From positions 1 through 52,552 of the forward strand of contig CANJHD010000008.1 of the NCBI GenBank assembly GCA_947474065.1: 52,552 bases of DNA. Reading direction: 5' to 3'. Position numbers and translations under genes: made by a program. This document shows positions 41,868 through 51,091 of the stretch, in pieces; position 1 is the first letter of the stretch; every line of letters begins with the position of its first letter. Source of the stretch: Planctomycetaceae bacterium. GTDB taxonomy: Bacteria > Planctomycetota > Phycisphaerae > Phycisphaerales > SM1A02. The notes beneath the pieces are model-generated. The model was not told where the DNA came from and did not search any database. It saw only the letters and a program-made list of their open reading frames with translations.

Positions 41868-43351
41868 CACGCGTGCCCGCTTGCGCGGCCAAGGAAGGCG
41901 TGGCCGATCTGCCAAACCGGACCAGCACCCATGACCACAATCAGATCACCATCGGCCGCCATCATTTCCAGTTGTTCAACGATGGCATCGAATGGATAGA
42001 GGTGCATGGCGGCAATCCCACGTGCGCGCAGGCGATCAACAAGGTCAGAGGCGCTCACCTTGGTGCGCTCCTCTTCACTGTCGCGCACGAAGTAGATATC
42101 CGGCACGATCACCATATCTGCGTTCGAGAAGCTCTTCGCAAAGTGTTCAAGCAAGAATCGCGTGCGACTGTGTTGATGCGGTTGAAAGACGCAGATGAGA
42201 CGCTTGGGTTCGAAGCGCGTGCGCAGCGCCTTGAGTGTGGTCTCGCATTCAGTGGGGTGATGGCCGTAGTCATCAAACACCGTGACTACTCCGCCGTGGC
42301 GCATGGTTCGCTCGCCGAGGTTCTGCATGCGCCGATCAAGTCCGAGGAAGTTGCCGAGTGCCTTGCCGATGGCGCTCCACTCTGCACCAAGCCAATGTGC
42401 CAAGATCGCAGCGGCAGCACCGTTGAGTGCCATGTGATCGCCAGGCATGCGGCCTGTCCAGCTGCACACGGCCTGACCCGCCACAAGCACCGTACTGAGT
42501 CCAGTGCGCGGGTCGTACTGAACGTGGTAGTCGGCGCTCGGTGACCAGCCGAATGTGGACACCGCGCAGGTCAACCCGCTGGCCACATCGCGTCGGTGCG
42601 CGCCGTCAGCGGCAATCAGTAGCTTTCCGCCTAGATTTGCCGCTGGAATCAGCGCGGCGAATTCATGGAAAGCCTTGATGATGTTCTCAAGATTTCCGTA
42701 GATTTCAAGGTGATCTTCTTCAACATTGTTGATCAGACCAATGACCGGGTGATGATGGTGGAAGCTGCGATTGAACTCGCATGCTTCAGCAACAAGAATG
42801 CCGGGACGACCGCGCTGCGTGCCAGTCGGGATCGTGTCAGAGCCAGTACGGCTGCCACCACCAATCTGTGCGCACGTTGCACCAACAATCAAACTCGGAT
42901 CGAGGCCGCACTCGATGAGTATGAAGGAGAGCATCGAACTGGTGGAACTCTTGCCGTGCGTACCAGCGATGCTGACGCCAGTGCGTCCCTTCTGCACAAG
43001 TCCAATTGCCTCTGCGTAACTCACGACATCAATGCCGCGGCGGCGCGCTTCGTCAACTTCTGGGTGTTCACTCTTGATCGCCGCGCTGGCGATGACGAGG
43101 TCGCACGGCGCTGGCAATTGATCCGCGGCGTGCCCGATGCGTACCGTGATGCCTTCGGACTCAAGCGCTGCGGTTGCCGTACTTGCCGACATGTCGCTAC
43201 CGGAGACCTCGGCACCGCGGCGCTTCAGCATCTGCGCAAGACCACTCATACCGCATCCACCGATACCCACAAGCCACACGCGCCGACCTGTGAAGTCGGG
43301 GACTTCAAGGTCCTTCAGGCTCGGGCCAGTGCTCTCAAACAGTGTGCTCAC
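41867..43351 (-). CDS. murC: UDP-N-acetylmuramate--L-alanine ligase
   Basis: A 494-residue Mur ligase that adds L-Ala to UDP-MurNAc. The N-terminal domain has VWLVGIGGCGMSGLAQML, the ATP loop is GTHGKSSTSSM, and the C-terminal domain holds DDYGHHPTE and FQPHQHSRT. The GTG at 43351 follows AAAGGA by about 7 bases and gives a normal length; the frame is open to 43456. It heads the murC-murB-ddl-ftsQ unit and is divergent from the sigma-54 regulator. Together these genes show that the organism has the cytoplasmic PG precursor route. Confidence 0.95.
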   Translation of the reverse strand: MSTLFESTGPSLKDLEVPDFTGRRVWLVGIGGCGMSGLAQMLKRRGAEVSGSDMSASTATAALESEGITVRIGHAADQLPAPCDLVIASAAIKSEHPEVDEARRRGIDVVSYAEAIGLVQKGRTGVSIAGTHGKSSTSSMLSFILIECGLDPSLIVGATCAQIGGGSRTGSDTIPTGTQRGRPGILVAEACEFNRSFHHHHPVIGLINNVEEDHLEIYGNLENIIKAFHEFAALIPAANLGGKLLIAADGAHRRDVASGLTCAVSTFGWSPSADYHVQYDPRTGLSTVLVAGQAVCSWTGRMPGDHMALNGAAAAILAHWLGAEWSAIGKALGNFLGLDRRMQNLGERTMRHGGVVTVFDDYGHHPTECETTLKALRTRFEPKRLICVFQPHQHSRTRFLLEHFAKSFSNADMVIVPDIYFVRDSEEERTKVSASDLVDRLRARGIAAMHLYPFDAIVEQLEMMAADGDLIVVMGAGPVWQIGHAFLGRASGHA

Positions 43352-43549
43352 GGATTCATCCTTTGGGTCCGCGACGGCATCTCTTGCGGTGCTCCGGTGA
43401 GTGGTGCGAGCTCCTGCGGTCGAGATGTAGGCGAGGTCAATGTCGTTCACCTCCACGATATCGGCACGGGGCGTCGAAAATCCTCATTGTTTTGACATGA
43501 CAGGCGTTCTTTCGGGACACTCGCCTGCCGGGAGGGTGCATCTCACCCC

Positions 43550-43566
43550 TACAATCCCCTCACTCA
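43550..43566 (+). promoter_or_regulatory. -10 element TACAAT with near-leaderless start
   Basis: TACAAT at 43550-43555 lies 10 bases before the ATG at 43566, so the leader would be only about 3-4 bases long. The context CTACAATCCC is the same as that before the ferredoxin gene at 20039, also 10 bases before its ATG. No convincing -35 is seen. Confidence 0.4.
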
Positions 43567-44945
43567 TGGCGGGCAATACCGACATCCACGCGCAGGTCCT
43601 CTTGGTCGACGACGATCGGGGGCACGCCGAAACTATGGCCGATGCCCTTAAGAAACCCGGGCATGTCTGCACTATTCGCCATAGCCGCGCCGAGGCCGAG
43701 GACGAATTGCGCCACGGAGCGTTCGATGTCATCGTCACCGACCTGGTGATGGAAACGCCGACCGCCGGTCTTGAAGTCCTGGAATTGGCGAAGCGGCTGC
43801 AGCCAGACGCCGAGACCATCATGGTGACGGCGCACGGGGACATCCCCACCGCCAAGCGCGCCCTGCAGGGCGGGGCCTATGACTTTATCGAGAAGCCCAT
43901 TGACTTGGTGGTCTTCCGAAACTTGGTGCAGCGCGCCGCGGAAACCGTGGTTCTGCGCCATCAAAATAGCCGCTTGAAGGGCGAACTTGATGCCGCCTTT
44001 GGATTCGAAGGCATCATTGGCGATAGCCCTGCGATGCGACAAGTGGTGGCGTTGATTCGCCAGGTTGCCCCGAGTTCCATTCCGGTACTGGTGCGTGGCG
44101 AGAGCGGCACGGGCAAGGAACTGGTGGCCGCCGCGATTCATAAGGCCAGCCGTCGCGCTGCCCGCCGCTACGTGACATTTAACGCCGCCGGTCAGTCGGA
44201 GAGCCTGCTTGAAGATCAGCTCTTTGGTCATGTGCGCGGTGCATTCACCGGCGCCGACAAGGACCGCGAGGGCGTCTTTGAATTTGCAGACAAGGGCACG
44301 CTCTTTCTTGACGAGATCGGCGACATGCCCCTCACTATGCAGCCCAAATTGCTGCGTGTTCTTGAGACCGGAGATCTGGTTCGCCTTGGCTCGAACGAGC
44401 AGCGCAAGACCGATGTTCGTTTCGTGAGCGCCACGAACCGCGACTTGGCGCAGATGTCAAAAGATGGGCGTTTCCGAGAGGATCTGTACTACCGAATTCG
44501 CGGCGCAGAGATTGTCATTCCGCCGCTGCGCGAGCGGCGCGAGGACATTCCACTTCTGGTGAATCATGCAGTCGGCAAGTACGCGGCGGAACTTGGTCGG
44601 ACGCGTCCGCTGGTTCCCCAACCAGTGATGATGCGGCTGATTGGTTATGACTGGCCGGGCAATGTGCGCGAACTCTTCAATGCCATTCACCGAATGGTAG
44701 TCACTTCGCAGGGTCCGGAACTTTCGCTGCGCGATGTTCCCGATGAAGTGAGATCGACCGATGATGCCGCAGACGGGCAGGGCGCGGTCGGTTCACTTGC
44801 CGGAGTGGGGCTCGACAAACTAGAGAAGGAAGCAATTCGCCAGACGCTCGCAATGACGGCTGGCAATCGTGAACAGACGGCGCAGATGCTTGGCATTGGT
44901 GAGCGCACGCTGTACCGCAAGTTGAAGGAGTACGGACTCCGCTAA
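43566..44945 (+). CDS. NtrC-family sigma-54-dependent response regulator
   Basis: A 459-residue activator. The receiver domain (about 10-125) has acidic pocket residues D15-D17 and phosphoacceptor D59 in VIVTDLVM. The AAA+ domain (about 148-380) has Walker A GESGTGKE at 178-185 and the sigma-54-contacting GAFTGA at 225-230. The C-terminal Fis-type helix-turn-helix reads QTAQMLGIGERTLYRKLKEY. It switches on sigma-54 promoters when phosphorylated. No histidine kinase is adjacent, so its sensor is elsewhere. It lies 19 bases upstream of the first Lpt permease gene. Confidence 0.93.
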   Translation: MAGNTDIHAQVLLVDDDRGHAETMADALKKPGHVCTIRHSRAEAEDELRHGAFDVIVTDLVMETPTAGLEVLELAKRLQPDAETIMVTAHGDIPTAKRALQGGAYDFIEKPIDLVVFRNLVQRAAETVVLRHQNSRLKGELDAAFGFEGIIGDSPAMRQVVALIRQVAPSSIPVLVRGESGTGKELVAAAIHKASRRAARRYVTFNAAGQSESLLEDQLFGHVRGAFTGADKDREGVFEFADKGTLFLDEIGDMPLTMQPKLLRVLETGDLVRLGSNEQRKTDVRFVSATNRDLAQMSKDGRFREDLYYRIRGAEIVIPPLRERREDIPLLVNHAVGKYAAELGRTRPLVPQPVMMRLIGYDWPGNVRELFNAIHRMVVTSQGPELSLRDVPDEVRSTDDAADGQGAVGSLAGVGLDKLEKEAIRQTLAMTAGNREQTAQMLGIGERTLYRKLKEYGLR

Positions 44946-44964
44946 ACGCGGCGCCGCACCACCT

Positions 44965-46677
44965 ATGGACATGGACAAACAGTTGGATCCATCTGCTCTC
45001 AGCGCACCAGATGGTGAACTTCGTCTGCCGGGTATTCCTTGGACGCTGTGGCGCCATGTTGCATGGGAATTGCTGCGGGTGTTCGCAGTCACCACATCAG
45101 TCATCGTGACTGTCATTGCCTTCGGTGCCGCAGCGAAGCCATTGGCCGACAATTCGATCGGCGCCAACACGATCTTCAAATATGTCACTCTGGCCATGGT
45201 GCCGATGTTGCAGTTTGCCATGCCCTTTGCGGCTGGCTTTGCCTCGACATTGGTGATGCACCGCTTCGCCACTGACAACGAAGTCACCGCGATGTCTGCA
45301 TGCGGGATGGGATATCGAAAGATCTTCGCCCCGGTAGCCATTCTGGGCGGAACGCTGTGCGTGGTGATGCTGGTGCTGGTGGCATTCGTTGTGCCGCACT
45401 TCTGGACGCGCATGAAGGAACTGGCAACCGCGGATGCAACGCAGGTCTTAATCGCCGCTGTTGGCCGCGGTGAAGCGGTGGTGGCAGACAAGATGATGAT
45501 TTACGCCGATGCCGCTCGCGAGGTGGAGCCGCCTGCCGGATTGGGCATCAAGCGCAGGCTCTTGCTCACGGGCGTAGCGGCCATTGAACTTGACCAAGCG
45601 GGCGGGAGTTCCATCGCCACGGAGTTCACCGCCGAGGACGCTGCTGTTGATATTCATGAAACACCGCGCGGCATGGTTGCCAAAATTTCCCTCATGAATG
45701 CCACGGTGGTGCGTCCCTCCGAAGGCGCGATCGTCACGCTTCCGCTTGCAGAACCGGAGGCTTCGTCGCTCTACAGTGGGTTCGAGCGCGGCCCGAAATT
45801 CTTGGCCATCCAAGAAATTTTTGAACTGCGCGGCGACGTTGATCGCTCCGAGACAGTCGGTACCGCAAAGCGACCGCTTACCGCAATACTGGGCGAGTTG
45901 GAACTTTGGCGTTGTGTGGAACCTGCGGTTACTCGTGGGACGATTGAATTTACTGAGCCTGGAACGGAGCGCATGTTCAGCATCAGTCAGGTGGTGGTGA
46001 AGAACGGTGAGCTGCATCCGGCGCCTGGTCATGACGATTTCTTGCTCTTCGAAACAGCAAAGGGCAAGTCGATCCGAAGTGCTCACGCATCGGCCGGCAC
46101 GTTGCGCGCCTTGAGTGAGGCAGGTTTCGAACCACGATTTGCCCTGATTATTCCGGGTTCTACCCAGGCCCAAGACCTCGTCACCGGGCTTCCCGGTCGG
46201 TGGGCGCCACGGATCGATGATCTACTTCCGGTCGGTTGCGTTCCGAAGGATTGGTCTTCGGTTCCGAGTGTTGATGTGCTGCGCGCGGCTCGTGAATTCC
46301 CCACCGTAGATGAAATCGCGCCGCTTTCGGCAATGCGCGCTCAGTTGCCTCGGCAGGTGGCGCGCCTGAAACTGATGCGAGACGATGTGGTGTGGGAGTG
46401 TGATTCGCACGTTGCCAACCGCCTTGCGCAGTCAACAAGCATCGTATTGGTACTTCTCCTTGGCGCTGCGCTCGCCGTTGCATTGAAACGCGCGATGCCG
46501 CTCACTGTTTATCTCTTGGCGTTTATCCCAGCGATCAGCAACATCTTCCTAGTCTCTGGTGGTCAGTTGCTGATGTCGGACGGAAGTCTGTGGGTCGGCT
46601 CGTTCGTCATGTGGGGCGGGAATCTCTTGCTGCTTTCAATACTGTATTTAACCTGGAGGCGCATCGTTCGGAACTGA
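44965..46677 (+). CDS. LptF/LptG-type LPS export permease, long form
   Basis: A 570-residue YjgP/YjgQ-family permease. Three helices near the N-terminus (about 38-130; FAMPFAAGFASTLVMHR, ACGMGYRKIFAPVAIL) and three near the C-terminus (about 485-565) are typical of the LptB2FG transporter that extracts LPS from the inner membrane. The periplasmic part between them is about 350 residues, roughly 200 longer than in E. coli LptF/G (about 360 residues in total). It is followed 18 bases later by a second, normal-sized permease. The pair implies an LPS-type outer membrane. Confidence 0.82.
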   Translation: MDMDKQLDPSALSAPDGELRLPGIPWTLWRHVAWELLRVFAVTTSVIVTVIAFGAAAKPLADNSIGANTIFKYVTLAMVPMLQFAMPFAAGFASTLVMHRFATDNEVTAMSACGMGYRKIFAPVAILGGTLCVVMLVLVAFVVPHFWTRMKELATADATQVLIAAVGRGEAVVADKMMIYADAAREVEPPAGLGIKRRLLLTGVAAIELDQAGGSSIATEFTAEDAAVDIHETPRGMVAKISLMNATVVRPSEGAIVTLPLAEPEASSLYSGFERGPKFLAIQEIFELRGDVDRSETVGTAKRPLTAILGELELWRCVEPAVTRGTIEFTEPGTERMFSISQVVVKNGELHPAPGHDDFLLFETAKGKSIRSAHASAGTLRALSEAGFEPRFALIIPGSTQAQDLVTGLPGRWAPRIDDLLPVGCVPKDWSSVPSVDVLRAAREFPTVDEIAPLSAMRAQLPRQVARLKLMRDDVVWECDSHVANRLAQSTSIVLVLLLGAALAVALKRAMPLTVYLLAFIPAISNIFLVSGGQLLMSDGSLWVGSFVMWGGNLLLLSILYLTWRRIVRN

Positions 46678-46695
46678 ACCGGCGAGCAACTAGCG

Positions 46696-47817
46696 ATGCG
46701 CATACTTGACCGAACCATCATCGGACGCTTTCTTTGGAACTTCTTTGTTCTGTTCACGCTGCTCTTCGTCTTCGCGTCATCAATCGATGTGATTCTGCAG
46801 ATGGAGAAGTACTTGCGTGCAGCGTCATTTGTTGTTGAGAATGGGATCTACAGCAACCGGATTGTGGCGTTCTTTGCCATGATTGTGCAGTTTCACGGAC
46901 CGCGTGCGTTTCAATTCTTCCAGTTCATGGTTGGTCTGCTATGCGTGGGTGCCATGGGATTCACGTTCTCGCAGATGCATCGCACGCGCGAGCTAGTGGC
47001 GATCATGGCTGCTGGCGTTCCGCTTCGGCGCTGTGTGTGGGCGGTAATAGCGGCATCGCTGGGACTGAATGTCCTTGGCGTGCTGAATCAGGAACTTGTG
47101 CTTCCGAGTTTCGCTGACCAGTTGATGCTTGATCACTCAGATCTTGGTCGACGTGATCGCGCCTCGTTTCCGGTGACAGTGACGCGTGATAGCGCTGGTA
47201 ATTTGCTTTATGCATCCAGCTTCGATCCGGAGTCGCATCGGATCACTGGATTCCTTGGTCTTGAACGTGATGAGCGTGGTTCGCTGGTGCGCCGCACTAC
47301 AGCGCCGTCGGCGCAGTGGGACGAAGCGCGATCCACTTGGGTATTGACGGGCGGCACGTCTGTCGTGCGCGACCCCGCCGTGCGCGATGGTGTGACGCAG
47401 TCTCCGCCGCCAGTTCCAGCAGCGGAATGGAAGACGGATCTTTCGCCAAAGGCCATCACTGCACGGCACTACCGACTCTTTGCGCAGATGCTCTCGAGCG
47501 CTGATCTTGGCAAACTTGCAGAAGCCGGAGCGCTCGACCGTTCGCAAGCGGATCGGATGCAATTCGGGCGTGTCGGTTCGGTGCTTGTGAACCTATTGGT
47601 GTTGGCGATTGCCGTGCCGTTCTTTCTGAAGCGCGGGCCAGCCAATATGTTGCAGATGTGTGTCGCCGCAGCCATCATTGCGGTGCCCACCATCATCGTT
47701 TCTGCCGTAGTCATGGCGGCGCCGATCAGTGGATTGCCGGCGGCGGTAGCGGTTGCGATACCGATCGCTCTGCTTACCCCTGTGGCGGTGGCCCGGATCT
47801 CGTGGCTTCCATCCTGA
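46696..47817 (+). CDS. LptF/LptG-type LPS export permease
   Basis: A 373-residue YjgP/YjgQ-family permease of usual length. It opens with LDRTIIGRFLWNFFVLFTLL, has the cytoplasmic-loop motif RTRELVAIMAAGVPLRR, a periplasmic beta-jellyroll region (about 145-265), and three C-terminal helices starting at NLLVLAIAVPFFLKRG. Its neighbour upstream is the long partner permease. Which is LptF and which LptG cannot be told with certainty. The 3' end overlaps the convergent parvulin gene by 44 bases. Confidence 0.88.
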   Translation: MRILDRTIIGRFLWNFFVLFTLLFVFASSIDVILQMEKYLRAASFVVENGIYSNRIVAFFAMIVQFHGPRAFQFFQFMVGLLCVGAMGFTFSQMHRTRELVAIMAAGVPLRRCVWAVIAASLGLNVLGVLNQELVLPSFADQLMLDHSDLGRRDRASFPVTVTRDSAGNLLYASSFDPESHRITGFLGLERDERGSLVRRTTAPSAQWDEARSTWVLTGGTSVVRDPAVRDGVTQSPPPVPAAEWKTDLSPKAITARHYRLFAQMLSSADLGKLAEAGALDRSQADRMQFGRVGSVLVNLLVLAIAVPFFLKRGPANMLQMCVAAAIIAVPTIIVSAVVMAAPISGLPAAVAVAIPIALLTPVAVARISWLPS

Positions 47818-48745
47818 CGCGGTTCCATCCGTCGGAGAGTGCGGCGTCAAAGATGGTTGGCTTGGCAGTGCGCACCAGTTCTTGCGCAAGTTGATCCATG
47901 CGAGCGCGCTCCTGAGCAATGCGGACGGCCCGCGCTGCCTCTTCGTGCACTGCGCTGAGTGGCACACCGTCGCCTGCAACATCCCCTTCGTAACGAACGA
48001 TCACGTAGCCGGTGCCCACAAGTACGGGTGCAGATACAGCACCCACCGTAGTCACTGACCAGAGCGCTTCGCGTACGGCGGCAGGCACTCCCGGATCAAG
48101 CTTGCTCATGGGGGAGATCAGCCCGCCGCGAGTGCCGCTGACGTCAGTGCTGATTTCAGCAGCAATGTCTTCGAAGCGATCACCTTTCGCTAAGCGATCG
48201 GTGACGGCCTGCGCGCCGCGGAGGTCAGGGACGGCAATCACGCGTGGCTTTCGCTTGGCTCCGTGCGCTGCATCATGGGCCGCCACAATCTGTGTCTCTT
48301 GCACCTCGACATCGGCTGCCACTAACGCACGCAATACGGCATTGCGCCACAGCAGTCCGTGCCAACGCACGGGTCCAAGGCCTTGGCGCGCCCGTAATTC
48401 TTCGAGCAATCGCTCCGCGCGCGCACGGTCTTTATCCAGGTAACCAAGCAGCAATTCTTCTTCGCGCTTGAGCGCTGCGGCGTCCGGCGCGATGCCGCGC
48501 GCGCGTGCTCGCTCTGCGAGTTGTTCGTCAAGCAGCACTTCTTGCAGCGCGGCACTTCCCGCGAGTTCTGCAAGCACGGGACGCAGGCGGTCCCACGTGA
48601 TGGTGCTGTCCTTCCAGATCGCGGCAATTCCAGCAGCGCCGTCGACACTCTTGGCAGGCGGCGGGCCAGACGGTGCGGGTTCAGCAGGAGGCGCGGGCGT
48701 TAGCTGCGCACAAAGAAGGATGGCGACGATCATCGCGCTGTTCAT
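47774..48745 (-). CDS. Exported parvulin-type peptidylprolyl isomerase
   Basis: A 323-residue protein with a short signal-like N-terminus (MNSAMIVAILLCAQL) and a Pro-rich linker. A helical SurA-like chaperone region follows (about 45-165), then a PpiC/rotamase domain (about 170-265) with FEDIAAEISTDVSGTRGG and VSAPVLVGTGYVIVRYEG. It is likely a periplasmic foldase acting on secreted or outer-membrane proteins. It is 20 bases downstream of the GT-C-like gene, so probably in the same transcript. The 3' end overlaps the Lpt permease gene on the other strand. Confidence 0.82.
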   Translation of the reverse strand: MNSAMIVAILLCAQLTPAPPAEPAPSGPPPAKSVDGAAGIAAIWKDSTITWDRLRPVLAELAGSAALQEVLLDEQLAERARARGIAPDAAALKREEELLLGYLDKDRARAERLLEELRARQGLGPVRWHGLLWRNAVLRALVAADVEVQETQIVAAHDAAHGAKRKPRVIAVPDLRGAQAVTDRLAKGDRFEDIAAEISTDVSGTRGGLISPMSKLDPGVPAAVREALWSVTTVGAVSAPVLVGTGYVIVRYEGDVAGDGVPLSAVHEEAARAVRIAQERARMDQLAQELVRTAKPTIFDAALSDGWNRVRMEATRSGPPPQG

Positions 48746-48765
48746 TCATGCAGTCTACGAGTGTC

Positions 48766-50970
48766 TCAGTGGGCGAGCGGCACCTTGTAGACGACGCCGC
48801 CAGAAGCGGTGTGCGCCACTGGGTTGAGGAGCGCCGCCACCGCCCGCACGCGATCTGGCGTCAGGATGGGGTCGATCCAACCGGACGCCTTCCAACGTGC
48901 CAGCATGGACTCGCCGATTGCAAGGTGCGTGAGGTGCTCATCGGTGCTGAGCGCACGCGCAGCGGCGACCGGGTCGTGTGGATGCGCGCGCAAGACGCGC
49001 GCCAACGGACCGCCGTCCCACACGGTGCCGGTGACCGGCGCGGTGCGGCACCAGAACACATCGGCATCGCCTTCGCTTCCGAGGATTGCTTCCGGCGGCA
49101 GCAGCCAGTTAGCAATCCACGCCAGAGGCATGACATCGCCGAGTGCAGCCGATTCCTGCGCAAGGGCGGCGGTGCCAGGTCCAATGTCCATTGCTCCGGC
49201 GCGGAGCGCGGCGCACAGTTCCACATTGTTGTCCGTGCGTGGGTCGAGCCGCATGAGGAGGGCGGGCTGCAGCGACCACGCGCTCAGCAGAAGAACTGTC
49301 AATCCAACCATCATCCGGCGCGCATGATGTGCGATCACGGGCGCCGCCAACACCGCCACTGCCACCGTCAGCGGCACGGCGCAGGGAAGCAGAAAGCGAG
49401 ACTTCATGTGCGTGGCGAACATCCAGAATGCAAGTTGCAGAATCAGCATCGCCCCGAGTGCAAGACCTCCGCGCCGCGCGCGCACGAGCAGTGCCATGAT
49501 CGCCGCGCTACCGATCCAGAACGCGATGCTCCATTGCGGAAGCCACGGATCGGTATTCGGTGCTGCGCCGAATCCTTGCAGGAAGGCCGCGTTCCGGAGC
49601 TCAATGAAGCGTGCACCAATCCCGACGCCGGCGGGTGCTCCATGACCTGCGGCGAACCGAGTCATCTGTTCGGCATCCCACCATCCGCTGCCGGTCCCTA
49701 AGAGCGGAACCGCGAACGGGAATGTTGCGGAGCCAGTCGCTAGATGGTTTCTGATGAGCCACGGAGCAAGCACAAGGAGTGCGGTGAGCGATGCTGCCAC
49801 CACGCTTGAGGCGAGTGCGAGTGCGTTGGGTGCGGATCGCGGTGCTTGCGTTGCGCTGGCACCCGCGCTGTTCGCTTCGCTCAACGAAATCCCCGCGCTT
49901 GCTTCATCCGTAGTGCGCGCCGTCAGCAGTGCCCAACATGCGAACGGCATCACCACCATGCCTGCGGCCACGAGCTTCGCACCAACCGCCGCGCCGAGTA
50001 GCAGCCCGAGCGCGATTCCGATTCGCCACGCTCCCGTGCTTGCGCGCGCCGTCCAAGCCAGCATGGCAGCGGCAAGCATCAGGAGCACTGCCATTTCGTT
50101 GTAGGCCAGGCTGGCAGTGACAATCACCCACGGAATGCCGAGGAATCCGCACCAACCGATGGCTCGCGCCCATGCACGCCGGCGCGGATCGCCGCCTGCG
50201 AGTGTTTCCGCTGTGGCGGCAACCATCCACGCAGCACAGACCGCGAGCAACGCATGCATCATCTGCGGCGCCATGGCCATCGCGTGCGCGGGTGCCGGGC
50301 CGGACGAGAGTGCGAAGAACTGCAGGTAAGCGCCCTCTACGAAACTTGGGAACGCGGAATACACATTGTTTCGAAGCGGCTCGAGGGCGCCTGCAGCGAG
50401 CCACTCCTTTGGCAACTCAAGGTGATATGCAAGAGCGTCATAGCCGCCGAACTCGGTGCTCCACGCAAGACCGGGCGGAATCGCGGCGGCAAGCGCCAGT
50501 GCAGCCAATGCCGGAAGCGCGCACCAGAGCAGGGGATCGATCGCCATCCGACGCACGCAGAACAGACCGCGAACGAATGGCCATGACAGTCCCGCAAGGA
50601 GCCAGCCGATCGCCATGCCCGTCCACCACACCGCGCGCGACCATGTATGCGCCGGGAGGCAACCGCATGTTGCAAGCAGGTTGACCAGCACGAGTGCGAA
50701 CGCAACGCCGAGCCCAAGGGCGAGCGGTACTCGGCGCGGGTCGCCAGCACTCATGTTCGGAAACAGCAGGCGCCGGAGCACTCGACCGTAGCCAGCGGCT
50801 GCAGCAATCCAGGCGATCGGCGCGAGCCCGGCCGGCGCCAACCAAACTTTCGCTGGAAATCCGCTTGCCGCAAGTACCCCGCCCGCAACGGCCAAGCTGC
50901 ACACCGCCAGTGCGGCGAACTGCGCACGGCGGTCGAGGGGGGAGTTGGGCAGGGTGGTCGAGGCGGTCAT
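48766..50970 (-). CDS. Polytopic GT-C-like membrane glycosyltransferase candidate
   Basis: A 734-residue protein with a dozen or more hydrophobic helices and a soluble C-terminal part of about 150 residues. After the first helices comes GGYDALAYHLELPKEWL, then NVYSAFPSFVEGAYL; an acidic residue in this first external loop is typical of GT-C enzymes (dolichyl/polyprenyl-phosphate-sugar transferases such as the GT39/ArnT type). Substrate and acceptor unknown; a non-catalytic membrane protein cannot be excluded. The ATG at 50970 precedes the first helix. It is followed by the parvulin gene. Confidence 0.6.
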   Translation of the reverse strand: MTASTTLPNSPLDRRAQFAALAVCSLAVAGGVLAASGFPAKVWLAPAGLAPIAWIAAAAGYGRVLRRLLFPNMSAGDPRRVPLALGLGVAFALVLVNLLATCGCLPAHTWSRAVWWTGMAIGWLLAGLSWPFVRGLFCVRRMAIDPLLWCALPALAALALAAAIPPGLAWSTEFGGYDALAYHLELPKEWLAAGALEPLRNNVYSAFPSFVEGAYLQFFALSSGPAPAHAMAMAPQMMHALLAVCAAWMVAATAETLAGGDPRRRAWARAIGWCGFLGIPWVIVTASLAYNEMAVLLMLAAAMLAWTARASTGAWRIGIALGLLLGAAVGAKLVAAGMVVMPFACWALLTARTTDEASAGISLSEANSAGASATQAPRSAPNALALASSVVAASLTALLVLAPWLIRNHLATGSATFPFAVPLLGTGSGWWDAEQMTRFAAGHGAPAGVGIGARFIELRNAAFLQGFGAAPNTDPWLPQWSIAFWIGSAAIMALLVRARRGGLALGAMLILQLAFWMFATHMKSRFLLPCAVPLTVAVAVLAAPVIAHHARRMMVGLTVLLLSAWSLQPALLMRLDPRTDNNVELCAALRAGAMDIGPGTAALAQESAALGDVMPLAWIANWLLPPEAILGSEGDADVFWCRTAPVTGTVWDGGPLARVLRAHPHDPVAAARALSTDEHLTHLAIGESMLARWKASGWIDPILTPDRVRAVAALLNPVAHTASGGVVYKVPLAH

Positions 50971-51076
50971 GCGGACATCTTCTCAGATCGCTCATGGTCC
51001 GGCGGGCGCATGACCGATATCTCAGCAGCACAACGGCGGACAGAAGTTCGCCCGCGGAATGCACCGCATCACCCCA

Positions 51077-51089
51077 GGAACGGAGTTCC
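51077..51089 (+). promoter_or_regulatory. GGA-loop hairpin covering the fliW ribosome binding site (probable CsrA site)
   Basis: GGAAC (51077-51081) and GTTCC (51085-51089) form a perfect 5-base stem presenting GGA (51082-51084) as the loop, ending two bases before the fliW ATG. The loop bases belong to the ribosome binding site GGAG. CsrA dimers prefer exactly this: GGA in a hairpin loop at the ribosome binding site. csrA is the next gene, so feedback on fliW is likely. Confidence 0.6.
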
Positions 51090-51091
51090 AC

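Noticed and set aside
40822-41934. Long open frame of 370 codons on the plus strand opposite murB
   Set aside because: Low-complexity Ser/Arg/Pro product that arises from the GC-rich codon use of murB, which is unambiguous.
48673-49701. Open frame of 342 codons on the plus strand opposite the GT-C-like gene
   Set aside because: Composition is Arg/His/Cys-rich and unlike real proteins of the window; the membrane protein on the minus strand is coherent.
51003-51026. Possible flagellar sigma-28 promoter before fliW (GACCGATAT)
   Set aside because: It resembles the -10 GCCGATAA, but no TAAA-type -35 lies at the right distance; the same 13 bases also occur inside the gene start at 19048.
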